From contig NZ_CP101134.1 in assembly GCF_024296865.1 (NCBI RefSeq), positions 1,860,001 through 1,924,000 on the forward strand: a stretch of DNA of 64,000 bases. The letters run 5' to 3'. Positions within the stretch are counted from its first letter, which is position 1. Each line of letters opens with the position of its first letter. The position numbers and the translations under genes were made by a program. Under the pieces are notes generated by a model that saw only the letters and a list, made by a program, of their open reading frames with translations, was not told the origin of the DNA and did not search any database. Shown piece after piece: positions 16,954-26,544 of the stretch. This DNA is from Sphingobacterium sp. LZ7M1. Lineage in GTDB: Bacteria; Bacteroidota; Bacteroidia; Sphingobacteriales; Sphingobacteriaceae.

Positions 16954-17085
16954 ATGGAAAAGAAATTAACATCATTATGTTCAAAAAAAGATCACGATTC
17001 AGGCGAGGATAAACAATTGAGAAGCTCATCTCAAATCCCGGTTTCCTATATCGCATTAAAATGGACTTTCTTCGGTCAATATTGA
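16954..17085 (+). CDS. Possible 43-residue protein
   Basis: An ATG 13 nt after the alpha-CTD-like gene opens a 43-codon frame reading MEKKLTSLCSKKDHDSGEDK and ending ALKWTFFGQY. It is hydrophilic with no motif. The tight spacing favours co-translation, but chance cannot be excluded. Confidence 0.3.
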   Translation: MEKKLTSLCSKKDHDSGEDKQLRSSSQIPVSYIALKWTFFGQY

Positions 17086-17102
17086 CACATCTTTACATCC
17101 AA

Positions 17103-19091
17103 TTATTTCTTAACCAATAAATAGGCCAGGGAAGGGCTATCGGAAATGCGCCTCATTTCATGGAATGCCAAATCTTCGATATCCTTCTTTATCTGATTGA
17201 AGTTTGTGATTACCTGCTCAGTGGTTAGCTGGCGAACGATTGGTATCTTTTTATAATCTTTAATCTCCTTTTCCAATAAATGATGATCATTGATTATGGA
17301 ACAATGAAATGCTTTGAGCATTATCTTGCTTTTTGGATTGTCGGCAACCATGCCCACAAACTCACCGGAACTCAGCGAAGAGATTTTAGATGCCGGAATA
17401 GCATATTCGAGCTGCTTGGAACGACTGATCGAAGTGTCGGCACTGTTCAGCGAATAGCTTTCCCTGTCCTGCAATATCTTTCCGAAACGCTCGGAAAGCT
17501 GTTTTGCCGTATCTCCATTTACCTGCCCGGACAACACGTTTCCAGATATGTTCATGATCACGTCGGACTGCTCACGGCCATAATCCTTGCGCAGTTGACT
17601 TAGATCCTGAATGGCGATGCTGGTGGAGACTAAATTGTCGCGGGCCGTTGCGATCAGACTATCGATATTATTGAGGTATATTGTTGGAAACTCATCAAAG
17701 ATCAAGCTTGACTTGATCTTTCCTTTCTGATTGACCAATTTGACCAATCGGTTGATGTACAGGGAAAGCACGGCTCCATAGATCTGAATTTTCTGGGGAT
17801 TGTTACCCATGGTCACTAATTTAGGCTCCTGCGGGTTATTGATGTCCAAAGTAAAGTCATTTCCCGAAAGGATGTAATATAATTGGGGGGAGGAGAGCCT
17901 TGCCAAAGCAATCTTGGCCGATGCAATCTGTCCTTCGAGTTGTTCCATGGCATCATTAAGGTAAGCGTTGATGAAGGGATTGACGAGTACCTCGATTTCC
18001 CTATCGGCGCGCAGAAGTGAAAATAAGGAGTCGTAATCTAACTGCAACAGTTCAATGGCATGGGGAAGCGTACAAAATTCCCCCTGTCGATACCGCCGTA
18101 AATACCAAATGATGGCCGTCAGGAAATTGATGGGCGACTCGACAAAAAAATCTCCCTGGCGCTTTATCCATTCCCGGTTCAGTCCCAAAAGAATTGTCCG
18201 AGCACTTTCCGCTGCATCAGTAATGTCGATCATGGAGCTAGGATCAAGGGGATTGCAACGACTCGACCGGCTCAGGTCATCGAAATTGATGCTGTAAAAT
18301 TTTAAGGGACTTGCGTTAGTTCTGCAATACTTCAAGTAATGATTATAGGCAATGGTCGTCAAATCATCAAACTTGAAATCATAAATGAACATCGAAAATC
18401 CTTTTTGAATATGCTGGCTGATAATATGCCGAATGATGAAATAGGACTTACCTGAACCTGGACTTCCCAGAACCAATATCCCTCGGAATGGATTAATGAT
18501 GTTGACCCAACTTTTGCGCACCTTATTCTTTAATAGGTAGGTCGCCGGCAGGTTAATGGAATATTCATTTTCCAGGAGTTCTTCATGCTGTGGAAAGGTT
18601 TCATTTTCCCTGTTAAAAATGTCGGATTGGACTATTTTAGCAGAAATTACCCTAGTCATCCAAGTACCGCCCATTAGAAAGGTCAAAAAGCCGCAGCTTG
18701 CCAGCAACATATATCCATATAACCGAAGCTCATAAGTAAGCGGTATTTGGAAAGCTACATCGCTAAAGAAATATAATAATAACCCGATTAATATATAGGC
18801 AATGGGTTTTTGATATGTGATTTTTTCATCTTTTTTTCCTTTTGCACCCATCAAGGAAATCAATAAAAATCCCAGTGCGAGCATCTTCGAGGTCAGCATG
18901 CTGCTGAAAAGACCGGTCCTATGCAGCATCAGCATGATGCTATCGGTGAACGCATGTTGCCAACCTAACTCCCTAAACCAATTGTATCCTTTCGCATAGA
19001 AGTGAATCAGGAGCAGTCCGATTGCTATCCAACGTGTGAGGTCGACTATCTTTCGAAGTGCCTGTTCATTTTCTCCGGTCTGTAGTGCCAT
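17103..19091 (-). CDS. mobC: Type IV coupling protein (VirD4/TraG-like, MobC of Bacteroidetes elements)
   Basis: This 662-residue ATPase has several N-terminal transmembrane helices (about 15-30, 75-150), then a Walker A motif GSPGSGKS near residues 207-214 and a Walker B SLIFDEFPTIY near 460-470. A late DLSQLRKDYG segment is typical of T4CP/FtsK-like motors. It should sit at the inner membrane and deliver the relaxase-DNA complex to the conjugation channel encoded at 55-64 kb. It is downstream of the relaxase on the same strand. The length and motifs are intact. In CTnDOT-type nomenclature this is MobC. Confidence 0.88.
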   Translation of the reverse strand: MALQTGENEQALRKIVDLTRWIAIGLLLIHFYAKGYNWFRELGWQHAFTDSIMLMLHRTGLFSSMLTSKMLALGFLLISLMGAKGKKDEKITYQKPIAYILIGLLLYFFSDVAFQIPLTYELRLYGYMLLASCGFLTFLMGGTWMTRVISAKIVQSDIFNRENETFPQHEELLENEYSINLPATYLLKNKVRKSWVNIINPFRGILVLGSPGSGKSYFIIRHIISQHIQKGFSMFIYDFKFDDLTTIAYNHYLKYCRTNASPLKFYSINFDDLSRSSRCNPLDPSSMIDITDAAESARTILLGLNREWIKRQGDFFVESPINFLTAIIWYLRRYRQGEFCTLPHAIELLQLDYDSLFSLLRADREIEVLVNPFINAYLNDAMEQLEGQIASAKIALARLSSPQLYYILSGNDFTLDINNPQEPKLVTMGNNPQKIQIYGAVLSLYINRLVKLVNQKGKIKSSLIFDEFPTIYLNNIDSLIATARDNLVSTSIAIQDLSQLRKDYGREQSDVIMNISGNVLSGQVNGDTAKQLSERFGKILQDRESYSLNSADTSISRSKQLEYAIPASKISSLSSGEFVGMVADNPKSKIMLKAFHCSIINDHHLLEKEIKDYKKIPIVRQLTTEQVITNFNQIKKDIEDLAFHEMRRISDSPSLAYLLVKK

Positions 19092-19158
19092 GCTCGGTCA
19101 TTTAATTTATCTATTGCTCATTTATTATACAACTATTAAATCATCCCTTCTCAAACCA

Positions 19159-20448
19159 TCAATACTGGATTTTTCGCTTCTTCTTTTTCCTACGTTTCTT
19201 AAAGGTATGGGGAATGTAATCTGCGGAATCTGGGAAATTGAAAAGTGTTTCAAAAGGGTTCTTAGCTATCGAAACAACCTTCATCGTAATTCCAGGCCTA
19301 CCATTAACCTTATTTGGATCGGATCGAGCTGGGGCAATATTCAACCTAACGAAAGGACGGTCCTGGTGCTTTATGGAATTCTTCTCAAGGGCTGGATCAG
19401 CCAATCGTGCTAATATAGCCTTGGCACTGTATTGCTTGCCAAGCTCGCTTCCATTGAATACGCACTTGTTCTTGTGATCTACATAGGTAATGCCATAAAC
19501 AACCCCACTGGCGTTTTCTCGGAGCACCACATGAATGGCCTGTCGTTTAAGTCTTTCCTTAAATTCCTCGATATCCTTAAATTGCCCCAGCATGGCCTTA
19601 TCGATGGAGTATATTATCCGTTCCTTGTGCTGCTTTCGATATGATTGCTTTTGCTCAAAGCGACCCTGTAAATTCTTTAATGTGGGTCTGCTGAATAAAT
19701 CACTAGCCTTGATTGGGACGCCAACCTTATTACCATGCTCATCCATTAGACGATACAGCAAACCCTTGTTGGTAAAGATCCTAGACCGTTCGCTTCCTCG
19801 GTCTGCTAGCACATTGAACTGTCGAAGAATGGCATTCAACTGATGGAGATTACTAAAGCTGTAGGAATTCAGTACCTCCTCCAATACATGCTGAATGGCT
19901 GCTCGGGTCTCACTCCGTCCATATTGCACCTTGGCGAGATCAATACCTTTGGGAATATGCGACAACTTCTGCGTACTTTGACCTGCTTTGACCAAATTGA
20001 ATTCCCGCTCAATCAAAGACCTGATCTTTTCGGATTGGTTGCGGCCCATGTTGTGCATGTCGATGCGACTTCCATCTGAGCGTACCTTGATACTTACTAT
20101 ATGAATATGAGGATGTGCAGCATCAAAGTGCCGGTAAATGAGAAAGGGCTGATCCGAAAAACCGATCCCTTCCATATAACGTTTAGCGATCTCGATCAAC
20201 CTATCATCAGATAGATCCTTTTCGGTCGGATCAAAGTTCAAGGAAATGTGAACGCTATTGCGCATAACCTTACTGTTTAAAGCAGCTTGTTGCAAGAGCC
20301 TATTCAACCGCATGGAGGCATTCATCTGGTGCGCCTCCATCGGATAATTTATAGCGGAGAGGCACCTTGCCACTCCAAGCTCAATTTTGTTTTCATTGTA
20401 CAAAAATATCCGGCGGATGGAACTTCCAGTCTTGATCACTGCAACCAT
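19159..20448 (-). CDS. mobB: Relaxase / mobilisation nuclease (MobB, MOBP type)
   Basis: This 429-residue protein has the relaxase domain in its first 250 residues. The metal-binding histidine motif is visible as HFDAAHPHIHIVSIKV near residue 107-120, and candidate catalytic tyrosines occur upstream and downstream of it. It would nick oriT and lead the DNA strand to the recipient. The C terminus is strongly basic (KKRRKKKKR). The start overlaps the end of the accessory gene by 13 nt, indicating translational coupling, and the coupling protein follows. Motifs are complete. Confidence 0.9.
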   Translation of the reverse strand: MVAVIKTGSSIRRIFLYNENKIELGVARCLSAINYPMEAHQMNASMRLNRLLQQAALNSKVMRNSVHISLNFDPTEKDLSDDRLIEIAKRYMEGIGFSDQPFLIYRHFDAAHPHIHIVSIKVRSDGSRIDMHNMGRNQSEKIRSLIEREFNLVKAGQSTQKLSHIPKGIDLAKVQYGRSETRAAIQHVLEEVLNSYSFSNLHQLNAILRQFNVLADRGSERSRIFTNKGLLYRLMDEHGNKVGVPIKASDLFSRPTLKNLQGRFEQKQSYRKQHKERIIYSIDKAMLGQFKDIEEFKERLKRQAIHVVLRENASGVVYGITYVDHKNKCVFNGSELGKQYSAKAILARLADPALEKNSIKHQDRPFVRLNIAPARSDPNKVNGRPGITMKVVSIAKNPFETLFNFPDSADYIPHTFKKRRKKKKRKIQY

Positions 20449-20825
20449 GTTTCCCCCATCTTTTGAATGAGCAATTTAATCTCCGCTAGTTTATTGGAAA
20501 GTAACCTAGCCTGGAGCTGATGATTCAGGATCCAAGGCTTCATATCTGATTGAGGAGAGAAGGTATGCAGCTTCTTTACCGACTGATTGAGATTGATTCC
20601 AATGGCATTGAGTTCATTACGAAGCTGAATGAGCAGGGTCATGCTCTCGTCCAAGGACTTATTGCGATAAGACCTTATAATTGGCTTGCCTAACAAAACC
20701 GAACGAGCATATTCACTCAGTTTTCTACAGGTTGAACCTCGCCACTGCTGCTCCAATTTATGGAATTCAGAAACTGTTAACCGAACACCAACGATTCTGC
20801 TTCTATTTTGATTTTTTCTATCCAT
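20436..20825 (-). CDS. mobA: Relaxosome accessory protein (MobA; bacterial mobilisation protein family)
   Basis: From the ATG at 20825 (MDRKNQNRSRIVGVRLT) the protein has 129 residues; an upstream ATG at 20891 adds a Cys/Phe-rich stretch that does not look native. The first 40 residues resemble a ribbon-helix-helix DNA-binding segment (VRLTVSEFHKLEQQW), followed by LSEYARSVLLGKP and IQLRNELNAIGINLNQ, motifs typical of the mobilisation protein family. It would bind oriT and help the relaxase. The candidate oriT is directly upstream. Confidence 0.82.
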   Translation of the reverse strand: MDRKNQNRSRIVGVRLTVSEFHKLEQQWRGSTCRKLSEYARSVLLGKPIIRSYRNKSLDESMTLLIQLRNELNAIGINLNQSVKKLHTFSPQSDMKPWILNHQLQARLLSNKLAEIKLLIQKMGETWLQ

Positions 20826-20894
20826 TACATTCCCTTTCTGCACAATTCCATCAAAACACCTAAATCCACAAAACCACGAGTTTCGAGTCAAGTT

Positions 20895-20960
20895 TATTAT
20901 TGCGGTTGTTTAACAACCGGACATCTTGCCGATTGCAAAAGATACAGCAATCTCTTTGAG
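20895..20960. other. Candidate origin of transfer (oriT)
   Basis: Upstream of the mob operon lie two inverted repeats in tandem: CGGTTGTT/AACAACCG with a 1-nt centre (20903-20919) and GATTGC/GCAATC with a 10-nt loop (20931-20952). MOBP-type oriT regions usually hold such repeats near the nick site and next to the relaxosome gene. The nick position cannot be read. Confidence 0.5.
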
Positions 20961-21433
20961 TAAATCTAAAACATATATTTTAGAAAAGAATTACCTCAAT
21001 AAAATTTGAAGATGATTATTCTGAAAAAATACCCTGACAGAGAATAGAAAAAAGTTAATATGATTATTTAATTCAGATTTTAGTTCGTAGGGGAATAGTA
21101 CCTAATAGACAATAATCTCTTTATCAGTTTTTTACCAACATTCGCTTTCCAGACTCACCGAATCACTCACTGGTTTGATATATGTTTTAGCTGCAATTAA
21201 TATTACATAAATATAGGAATTTTTCTTAATTCATTGATCCCATTTTCCGCAATAAAATCGGAATTGACATTTTTAAGAACGAATTACAGAAAAATCTACT
21301 ATCTAAGCCAACACACTTTGTTTCAGCTATTATCCATCGAGCGATTAAATTAAATAAAGGTTTCGTAAATTTATCGAATGATAAAAATTGGATAACGGCT
21401 ATCAATCTGATAAGAATTCAAGCAGATAACTGT

Positions 21434-21844
21434 ATGAGACTAACTGCACTTAGTTTAGTTACCGATAGACTAGATCTATATAACCGAATTATTAATGGCG
21501 AATCTTCAAGAAATATAAAGGATAGCCACGGGAATAAAATGACAGACTACTACCTATCAACTGTTCTGGACAAAAGGTATCCAGGATTTAGATTAAAATA
21601 TGAAAATTCAAGTGGGTTTATTCATTTTTCAAATGAACATATTGATTTCAATACAGATTTCACAAGATCTGATAATGAATTTGTTATGTCAGTTAGGTTT
21701 GCTGAGACTACAGAATTTTCAATTCAGAATAGGGTTGACTATGCTTATAACATGTTTTATTTAGGGAAAAATTTGTATTCAATTTTAAATGGTTATAAGC
21801 TTCACATGATCGAATTTATGTGCAATATCAAACACGATATATAA
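21434..21844 (+). CDS. Hypothetical protein, probably lacking its N terminus
   Basis: The ORF from the first ATG encodes 136 residues. The same frame is open back to 21230 with protein-like sequence (THFVSAIIHRAIKLNKGFV, ITAINLIRIQADN) but contains no ATG, GTG or TTG. This suggests a gene that has lost its start, or an unusual start codon. I do not recognise the family. The sequence is AT-rich, like the rest of the 21-25 kb island, and unlike the mob genes next to it. Confidence 0.5.
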   Translation: MRLTALSLVTDRLDLYNRIINGESSRNIKDSHGNKMTDYYLSTVLDKRYPGFRLKYENSSGFIHFSNEHIDFNTDFTRSDNEFVMSVRFAETTEFSIQNRVDYAYNMFYLGKNLYSILNGYKLHMIEFMCNIKHDI

Positions 21845-22011
21845 ATTTTTAGTGTTAGCATTTGCGTTATAGGGCAATTATTTCCTTAATAATCATTGGA
21901 ATTCTGCAGATTTAAAGCAGAAAATAGCTCAAAGTGAATAGTAAAGGCAATCTTTCTTAAAATATTGTAATCAGTGATCTAACTAGTATAGAATCTAAAA
22001 AAAAGATTTTT

Positions 22012-22296
22012 TTATTTTGCTGCTGAAAACCATTTTTTAAGTAGTTGTGAGGGATTTTTTAAATTGTATTCGTGAATAAGAGAATCGTAAAGTCCCATGT
22101 CCTCTTGCCACCCTTTTTTCAAAAGGTATTCAAAGTTTTCATTATAATCCACTGTGGATACGTTTAAATCAGCATTCCCATTATACCGATTAATCATGTT
22201 TACATTGTACGCAATAAGGTCCACGTTATCGTCATTCAGATCACGCATACAAACAAACCTTTTGTCGCTGATACGCTTAATTAAATTTGAGTACAT
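22012..22296 (-). CDS. Hypothetical protein (94 aa)
   Basis: A 94-residue acidic protein (YSNLIKRISDKRFVCMRDL, then EYLLKKGWQEDMGLYDSLI). No signal peptide, membrane helix or known motif is visible. The frame is clean in very AT-rich DNA. It sits between the truncated protein at 21434 and the broken HNH gene. It might be an immunity-like or regulatory partner, but nothing in the sequence shows this. Confidence 0.5.
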   Translation of the reverse strand: MYSNLIKRISDKRFVCMRDLNDDNVDLIAYNVNMINRYNGNADLNVSTVDYNENFEYLLKKGWQEDMGLYDSLIHEYNLKNPSQLLKKWFSAAK

Positions 22297-22443
22297 TTTA
22301 ATAGTTTCTTAAAAAAAATAAAAGCCATTGATAATAAAGTAGTTAAAAACATTCTTTATCACCATCTACTACAGGGTTTAAGATAATTAAAAATTACTTT
22401 CCCGTATTCCTTAATATAGATATATTTAACATAAAATGTTTTT

Positions 22444-23339
22444 ATGAACTTTATAGCAGACGATCTAAAATGGACTAAGAACGTTACTAGAGATAAAGGA
22501 AAAGCACTAGCATATTCTGAATTTCAAGTTGGTGATACTTTCTACCTCAATTATCCTATTGAAAAAAATAGAATGGGCATATCAAGTGCTAAAAAACCAG
22601 TGGTTAATGATTTAATTCTATTAGTTCAAAGTATCAATAGTACGAGCATTGGTATGCCTGGAACATATCTTTCACATATTGTCGCACCTATTGACGACAT
22701 TGTTATATTTGATGAAACAGATGGGCACCCTGTAAAAAGATTAGTAACCGTTGTTGCTTGTGATACACCATGGGTTTCGAAGCCGAAATACCTGAATTTC
22801 CAAGAACCAAATCGAGGATGGACCTGCGATATTGACCTTATCAAACCGAATAAAGGTACAGATATGGTATTACCAGTCAGAGAAAAACAAGAGTTATTAT
22901 TAGGTTTATTTAAAGAGAAAGATTTAGGTTTAAAAAACATTACAACCATCATAGAACATCCTGGCTGGGATACTGAAAATACTGCGATAGAAGGTGAAGA
23001 AAGATATCTTTTAAAAAAACATAAGTACTACGAAAGGGATCAAAGAATAATCAGAAAGAAAAGGAAGAAGCAGAATCATTTGGAAAGCTAACATGTGATG
23101 TTTGTTCTGTGAATTTTAGCGATTTATACGGAATTCATGGAAAGGGTTTTATAGAGTGTCATCATATATTTCCAATCGCTAAACATGGAAAAAGAACAAC
23201 TACCCTTGATGATTTGGCTTTAGTTTGTTCGAACTGTCATCGGATGTTGCATCGAAAAAATATAGATAGCGGATTTTACACAATAGAAGAATTGAAGTCA
23301 TTGGTGGCTATTCGTCGTAACAATGTTGAAAATCTTTGA
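22444..23339 (+). pseudogene. HNH endonuclease gene with a frameshift
   Basis: The first frame (22444-23091) gives 215 residues of an N-terminal domain of unknown type (YSEFQVGDTFYLNYPI). A second frame, overlapping it at about 23025-23091, continues as EEAESFGKLTCDVCSVNF and carries a complete HNH motif: CDVC, ECHHIFPIA and CSNCHRMLHRK, ending at 23339. A single base change near 23040 would join them into one nuclease of about 298 residues. The organisation, N-terminal recognition domain plus HNH, resembles modification-dependent restriction enzymes. A sequencing error is an alternative explanation. Confidence 0.72.
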
Positions 23340-23421
23340 ACAATCAATGAAATGATATTTATATAATCTTTCTCACAAAACAAAGAAAAACATTAACAAT
23401 CTAACTGAAATTTACAGTTTT

Positions 23422-24324
23422 ATGTACAAAAATACAGTCAAAAAGAATTACAAATTAGTAAGTGAGCTATCTGAAAGTCAAATTGAATCAGATGTTTCTA
23501 ATTACCTTGGCTATATAACACCTCTCTGGTCAAAAAGATATCGTTTGAAAGCAGTTAGTGAGCAACAAACAGGTGCAGATAAATTATTTGATAGATTCGT
23601 TCCAATATATTTACAATTTAAAGTTTCAGAAGGTCTTTAACCATTAACTAAATCATTTTCATTACTTTCTCCAAACAGAGGCTTACAAAAAATATGAACG
23701 TTTCGAAAAAAGAACAATATAAATTCCGACCCGATCCTATATTTTAAGCTACGAAGAAAAGCAAAGGGTGCTACCGATTTTCAGCATAATATTCTGAGGA
23801 AATTACATAGCCCACCTATACAATACGCATTTTATGTAGCGCTGCTTACACTTTCTAATAAAGAATACAACGATTTATTAGATGTCAATATTTTGCATCG
23901 ACTTTTCAATTTTTACCCATTTCATTATAACGATTTGGACATTAGGTCTGGTAATTTTAAGCATGAACTAGGTTTAATACCATATCTTAGATCTCATGTT
24001 TCTATACCTTCCCATGAAGAAGTGACAAGCTCGGATCACTATTACTCTTTTACCAAAGGAGGAACAAATATAGCGTGGCATAGTGGTACTATTATTCTAG
24101 ATGACTATCGTTTATCCACTCAACTTGGTAACATTTTTGAACAAGCTTACAACGAGCGTTACATGGTAAGTCAATACCAATATGTAAATATGATTGACTC
24201 AATTAGTCAAGAAGTCCTTTTTAAGGATTTTGATAGACAAGATTCACAAAACAGAATAATACGATTCGCTAGATATTTAAAAGATGAATACAATGTATCT
24301 CTATTCTTTTTAGGTAATGTATAG
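23422..24324 (+). pseudogene. Hypothetical gene interrupted by two in-frame stop codons
   Basis: One reading frame spans 301 codons but has TAA at 23638-23640 and TGA at 23695-23697. Before them it reads KNYKLVSELSESQIESDVSN and SEQQTGADKLFDRF; after them YFKLRRKAKGATDFQHNILR, then ALLTLSNKEYNDLLD and the clean final 143 codons from 23893. No indel is needed, so this is decay by point mutations, or less likely recoding. The family is unknown; the QQTGADKLF motif is reminiscent of nuclease-like domains in defence loci, but this is weak. Confidence 0.65.
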
Positions 24325-24509
24325 ATTAAATCAATTTTAATTATGTGCTACAATTGACAACTAGCAAGTAAATAGAGATTTTAGCATAATCGTCGAATCT
24401 GTCTCACAAAACGAACCTAATTTTTTAAAAATTTAAATTTTAAATGGCGTAGAATTATAGAAGTATTTTAGGAATAGTTCCTTTTTAAAATTTAACGAGT
24501 TTCATCCTC

Positions 24510-24782
24510 TTAAATCGATAGCACATCCTTTTTTATTTTCTCAACTAATTCTCCAATTTTATAATCAGTTGATAATTTACAATCTTCCCTTAAAATGTAT
24601 AAATTGTAAATTTTTATCTCTAGTTTATTTATAAAACAAATGACAAAAATATCTGTATTTAAAGGTATGCCCATTTCCATTTGAATAGTATGATCGGATT
24701 TACGATGATGTATATTATATAAATTTGTCAAGTCTTTTAACGAATCCTCGAGTTTGCATTGTATATTAGATTTTATTGACAT
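24510..24782 (-). CDS. Hypothetical protein (90 aa)
   Basis: A 90-residue protein (NIQCKLEDSLKDLTNLYNIH, EIKIYNLYILREDCKLSTDY) with alternating helices and strands and no recognised domain. It is extremely AT-rich. It is separate from neighbours and may be a leftover of the 21-25 kb island. The start at 24782 is the first ATG. Confidence 0.4.
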   Translation of the reverse strand: MSIKSNIQCKLEDSLKDLTNLYNIHHRKSDHTIQMEMGIPLNTDIFVICFINKLEIKIYNLYILREDCKLSTDYKIGELVEKIKKDVLSI

Positions 24783-25071
24783 TGAAGAAAAGCTGATATG
24801 TGTTAACTGTGATTTAAAGCATAATTAATTTTTATATTTAAGATTAATTAAAGAAATCATGTCGTAATATTATTATAAATTTTTATCAAATATAATATTC
24901 CTGACCAAGTTTAAAATTATCGATTTATCTTACAAACACTAAATATTAAAGTTAAATAATCTGATTATTGAAATTGATGTTTTATCAAGTAAAATTTTGA
25001 TAATTTCTTTTCTTGACCTATTTTCGGCAATGGTCCTGAGATAATGGGAACCATCGAAAAAAGATTAACAA

Positions 25072-26544
25072 ATGATCCTAATAGTTGACGATAAACCCGA
25101 AAATATCTTTTCGCTGGAAAAAACCCTTCAAGCAAAAGGTTTTCGGACCGATTCTGCCCTTGCGGGAGAAGAGGCCCTGAAAAAATGCCTCAAGAACGAA
25201 TATGCCCTGATCATCCTTGACGTACAGATGCCCGAAATGGACGGATATGAAGTTGCGGAGTTTCTTTCTTCGACAAAAAAAACCAAGGATATCCCGATAA
25301 TTTTCCTGTCCGCTGTCAACCGTGAAAAGAAGTATATCACAAAGGGCTACGATTCCGGAGGCATCGATTACATTACCAAGCCGGTGGACCCGGACATCCT
25401 TTTGTTAAAGGTGAAGACCTTCTATCGGCTCTACGAACAGACGGCAGCCCTGCATAAAATTCAGAATGAGCTACAACGGGAGGTCGAATGGCGCAAATCA
25501 GCGCAAAAAGATCTCTCCTCAAAATTTGAGGAGCTGAAGGCCACCCTTGAGTCATTGCCCCAGGTCGCCTTCACCACTGATTCCAGGGGGAATGTTGATT
25601 TCGTTAATGAGCAGTGGCTACGGTATTCTCATGATAAGACGACATGGCCAGAGCTACATCCCGAAGACGGACACATATTTGAGAAATGGAGGCTTCAATT
25701 GGGTGACCTGTTGCCATTGGAGGCTGAAGTGAGGCTTCGCGAAAAACATTCTGAGAATTACCGGTACCATATCCTAAAGATTGTGCCCGTAGCTCAGGGG
25801 TCAGGTGGGCACAGATGGGTGGGTACCATGACCGATATAGATGAGCGAAAACAGTTAGAAAATAAAAAAGATGAATTCTTGAGTGTTGCGAGCCACGAAC
25901 TCAAGACCCCTTTGACCAGTATCAAGGCCTTTGCAGAAATATCTTTGCGTTCAATGAAGGATATTCAAGAGCACCGTGCATACAGCTATCTATCCAAGGT
26001 TAAGAAACAGGCCGAAAAGCTCCATACTTTGGTTGAGGACCTACTGGACATATCCCGGTTGGAAAACGGGGGGATGAAACTCACACTCCAGGAAATTGAT
26101 ATCGAGACTGTCATCCAACAGGCTGTTGATTCGGCATTGGTAGAACATCAAGCGGCGGAAATGAGAATAGAGCGAACAGGTACAAAGATAGATAGGCGGA
26201 TTTTGGCGGATCCCCTAAGATTGGAGCAGGTCCTTTCAAACTACCTCAGCAATGCCATAAAATATGCTCCCGGTTCCCAAGCGGTCCGCATCCACACCTA
26301 TGTTGAGAAAAATTTCCTGTCCGTAGAGGTCTCCGATAATGGGATAGGGATCCCAGAACACAAAATTCCTTTCGTCTTTGATAAGTTCTATAGGGTGCAG
26401 GAAGCATCAGCAAAGTTCCAGGGCCTGGGCCTCGGACTGCACATATGCAAAGAGATCATTACCCTCCACGGTGGAACCTGCGGGGTCAGGAGCAAGCTTG
26501 GAGAAGGTTCGACATTTTATTTTACCCTACCATTCAATAAATAA
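25072..26544 (+). CDS. Hybrid protein: receiver - PAS - histidine kinase
   Basis: This 490-residue protein starts with a receiver domain (1-118, phospho-acceptor Asp50 in [11 protein letters not shown]). A coiled coil and PAS domain follow (about 150-260, [17 protein letters not shown]), then HisKA with His275 in [10 protein letters not shown], and an HATPase domain with DNGIGIPEH and GLGLHI. There is no membrane segment, so it is cytoplasmic. Its stop overlaps the next kinase's start by one base. It could both receive phosphate and phosphorylate a receiver, making it a relay node. GC is clearly higher than in the island to its left. Confidence 0.9.
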   Translation: MILIVDDKPENIFSLEKTLQAKGFRTDSALAGEEALKKCLKNEYALIILDVQMPEMDGYEVAEFLSSTKKTKDIPIIFLSAVNREKKYITKGYDSGGIDYITKPVDPDILLLKVKTFYRLYEQTAALHKIQNELQREVEWRKSAQKDLSSKFEELKATLESLPQVAFTTDSRGNVDFVNEQWLRYSHDKTTWPELHPEDGHIFEKWRLQLGDLLPLEAEVRLREKHSENYRYHILKIVPVAQGSGGHRWVGTMTDIDERKQLENKKDEFLSVASHELKTPLTSIKAFAEISLRSMKDIQEHRAYSYLSKVKKQAEKLHTLVEDLLDISRLENGGMKLTLQEIDIETVIQQAVDSALVEHQAAEMRIERTGTKIDRRILADPLRLEQVLSNYLSNAIKYAPGSQAVRIHTYVEKNFLSVEVSDNGIGIPEHKIPFVFDKFYRVQEASAKFQGLGLGLHICKEIITLHGGTCGVRSKLGEGSTFYFTLPFNK

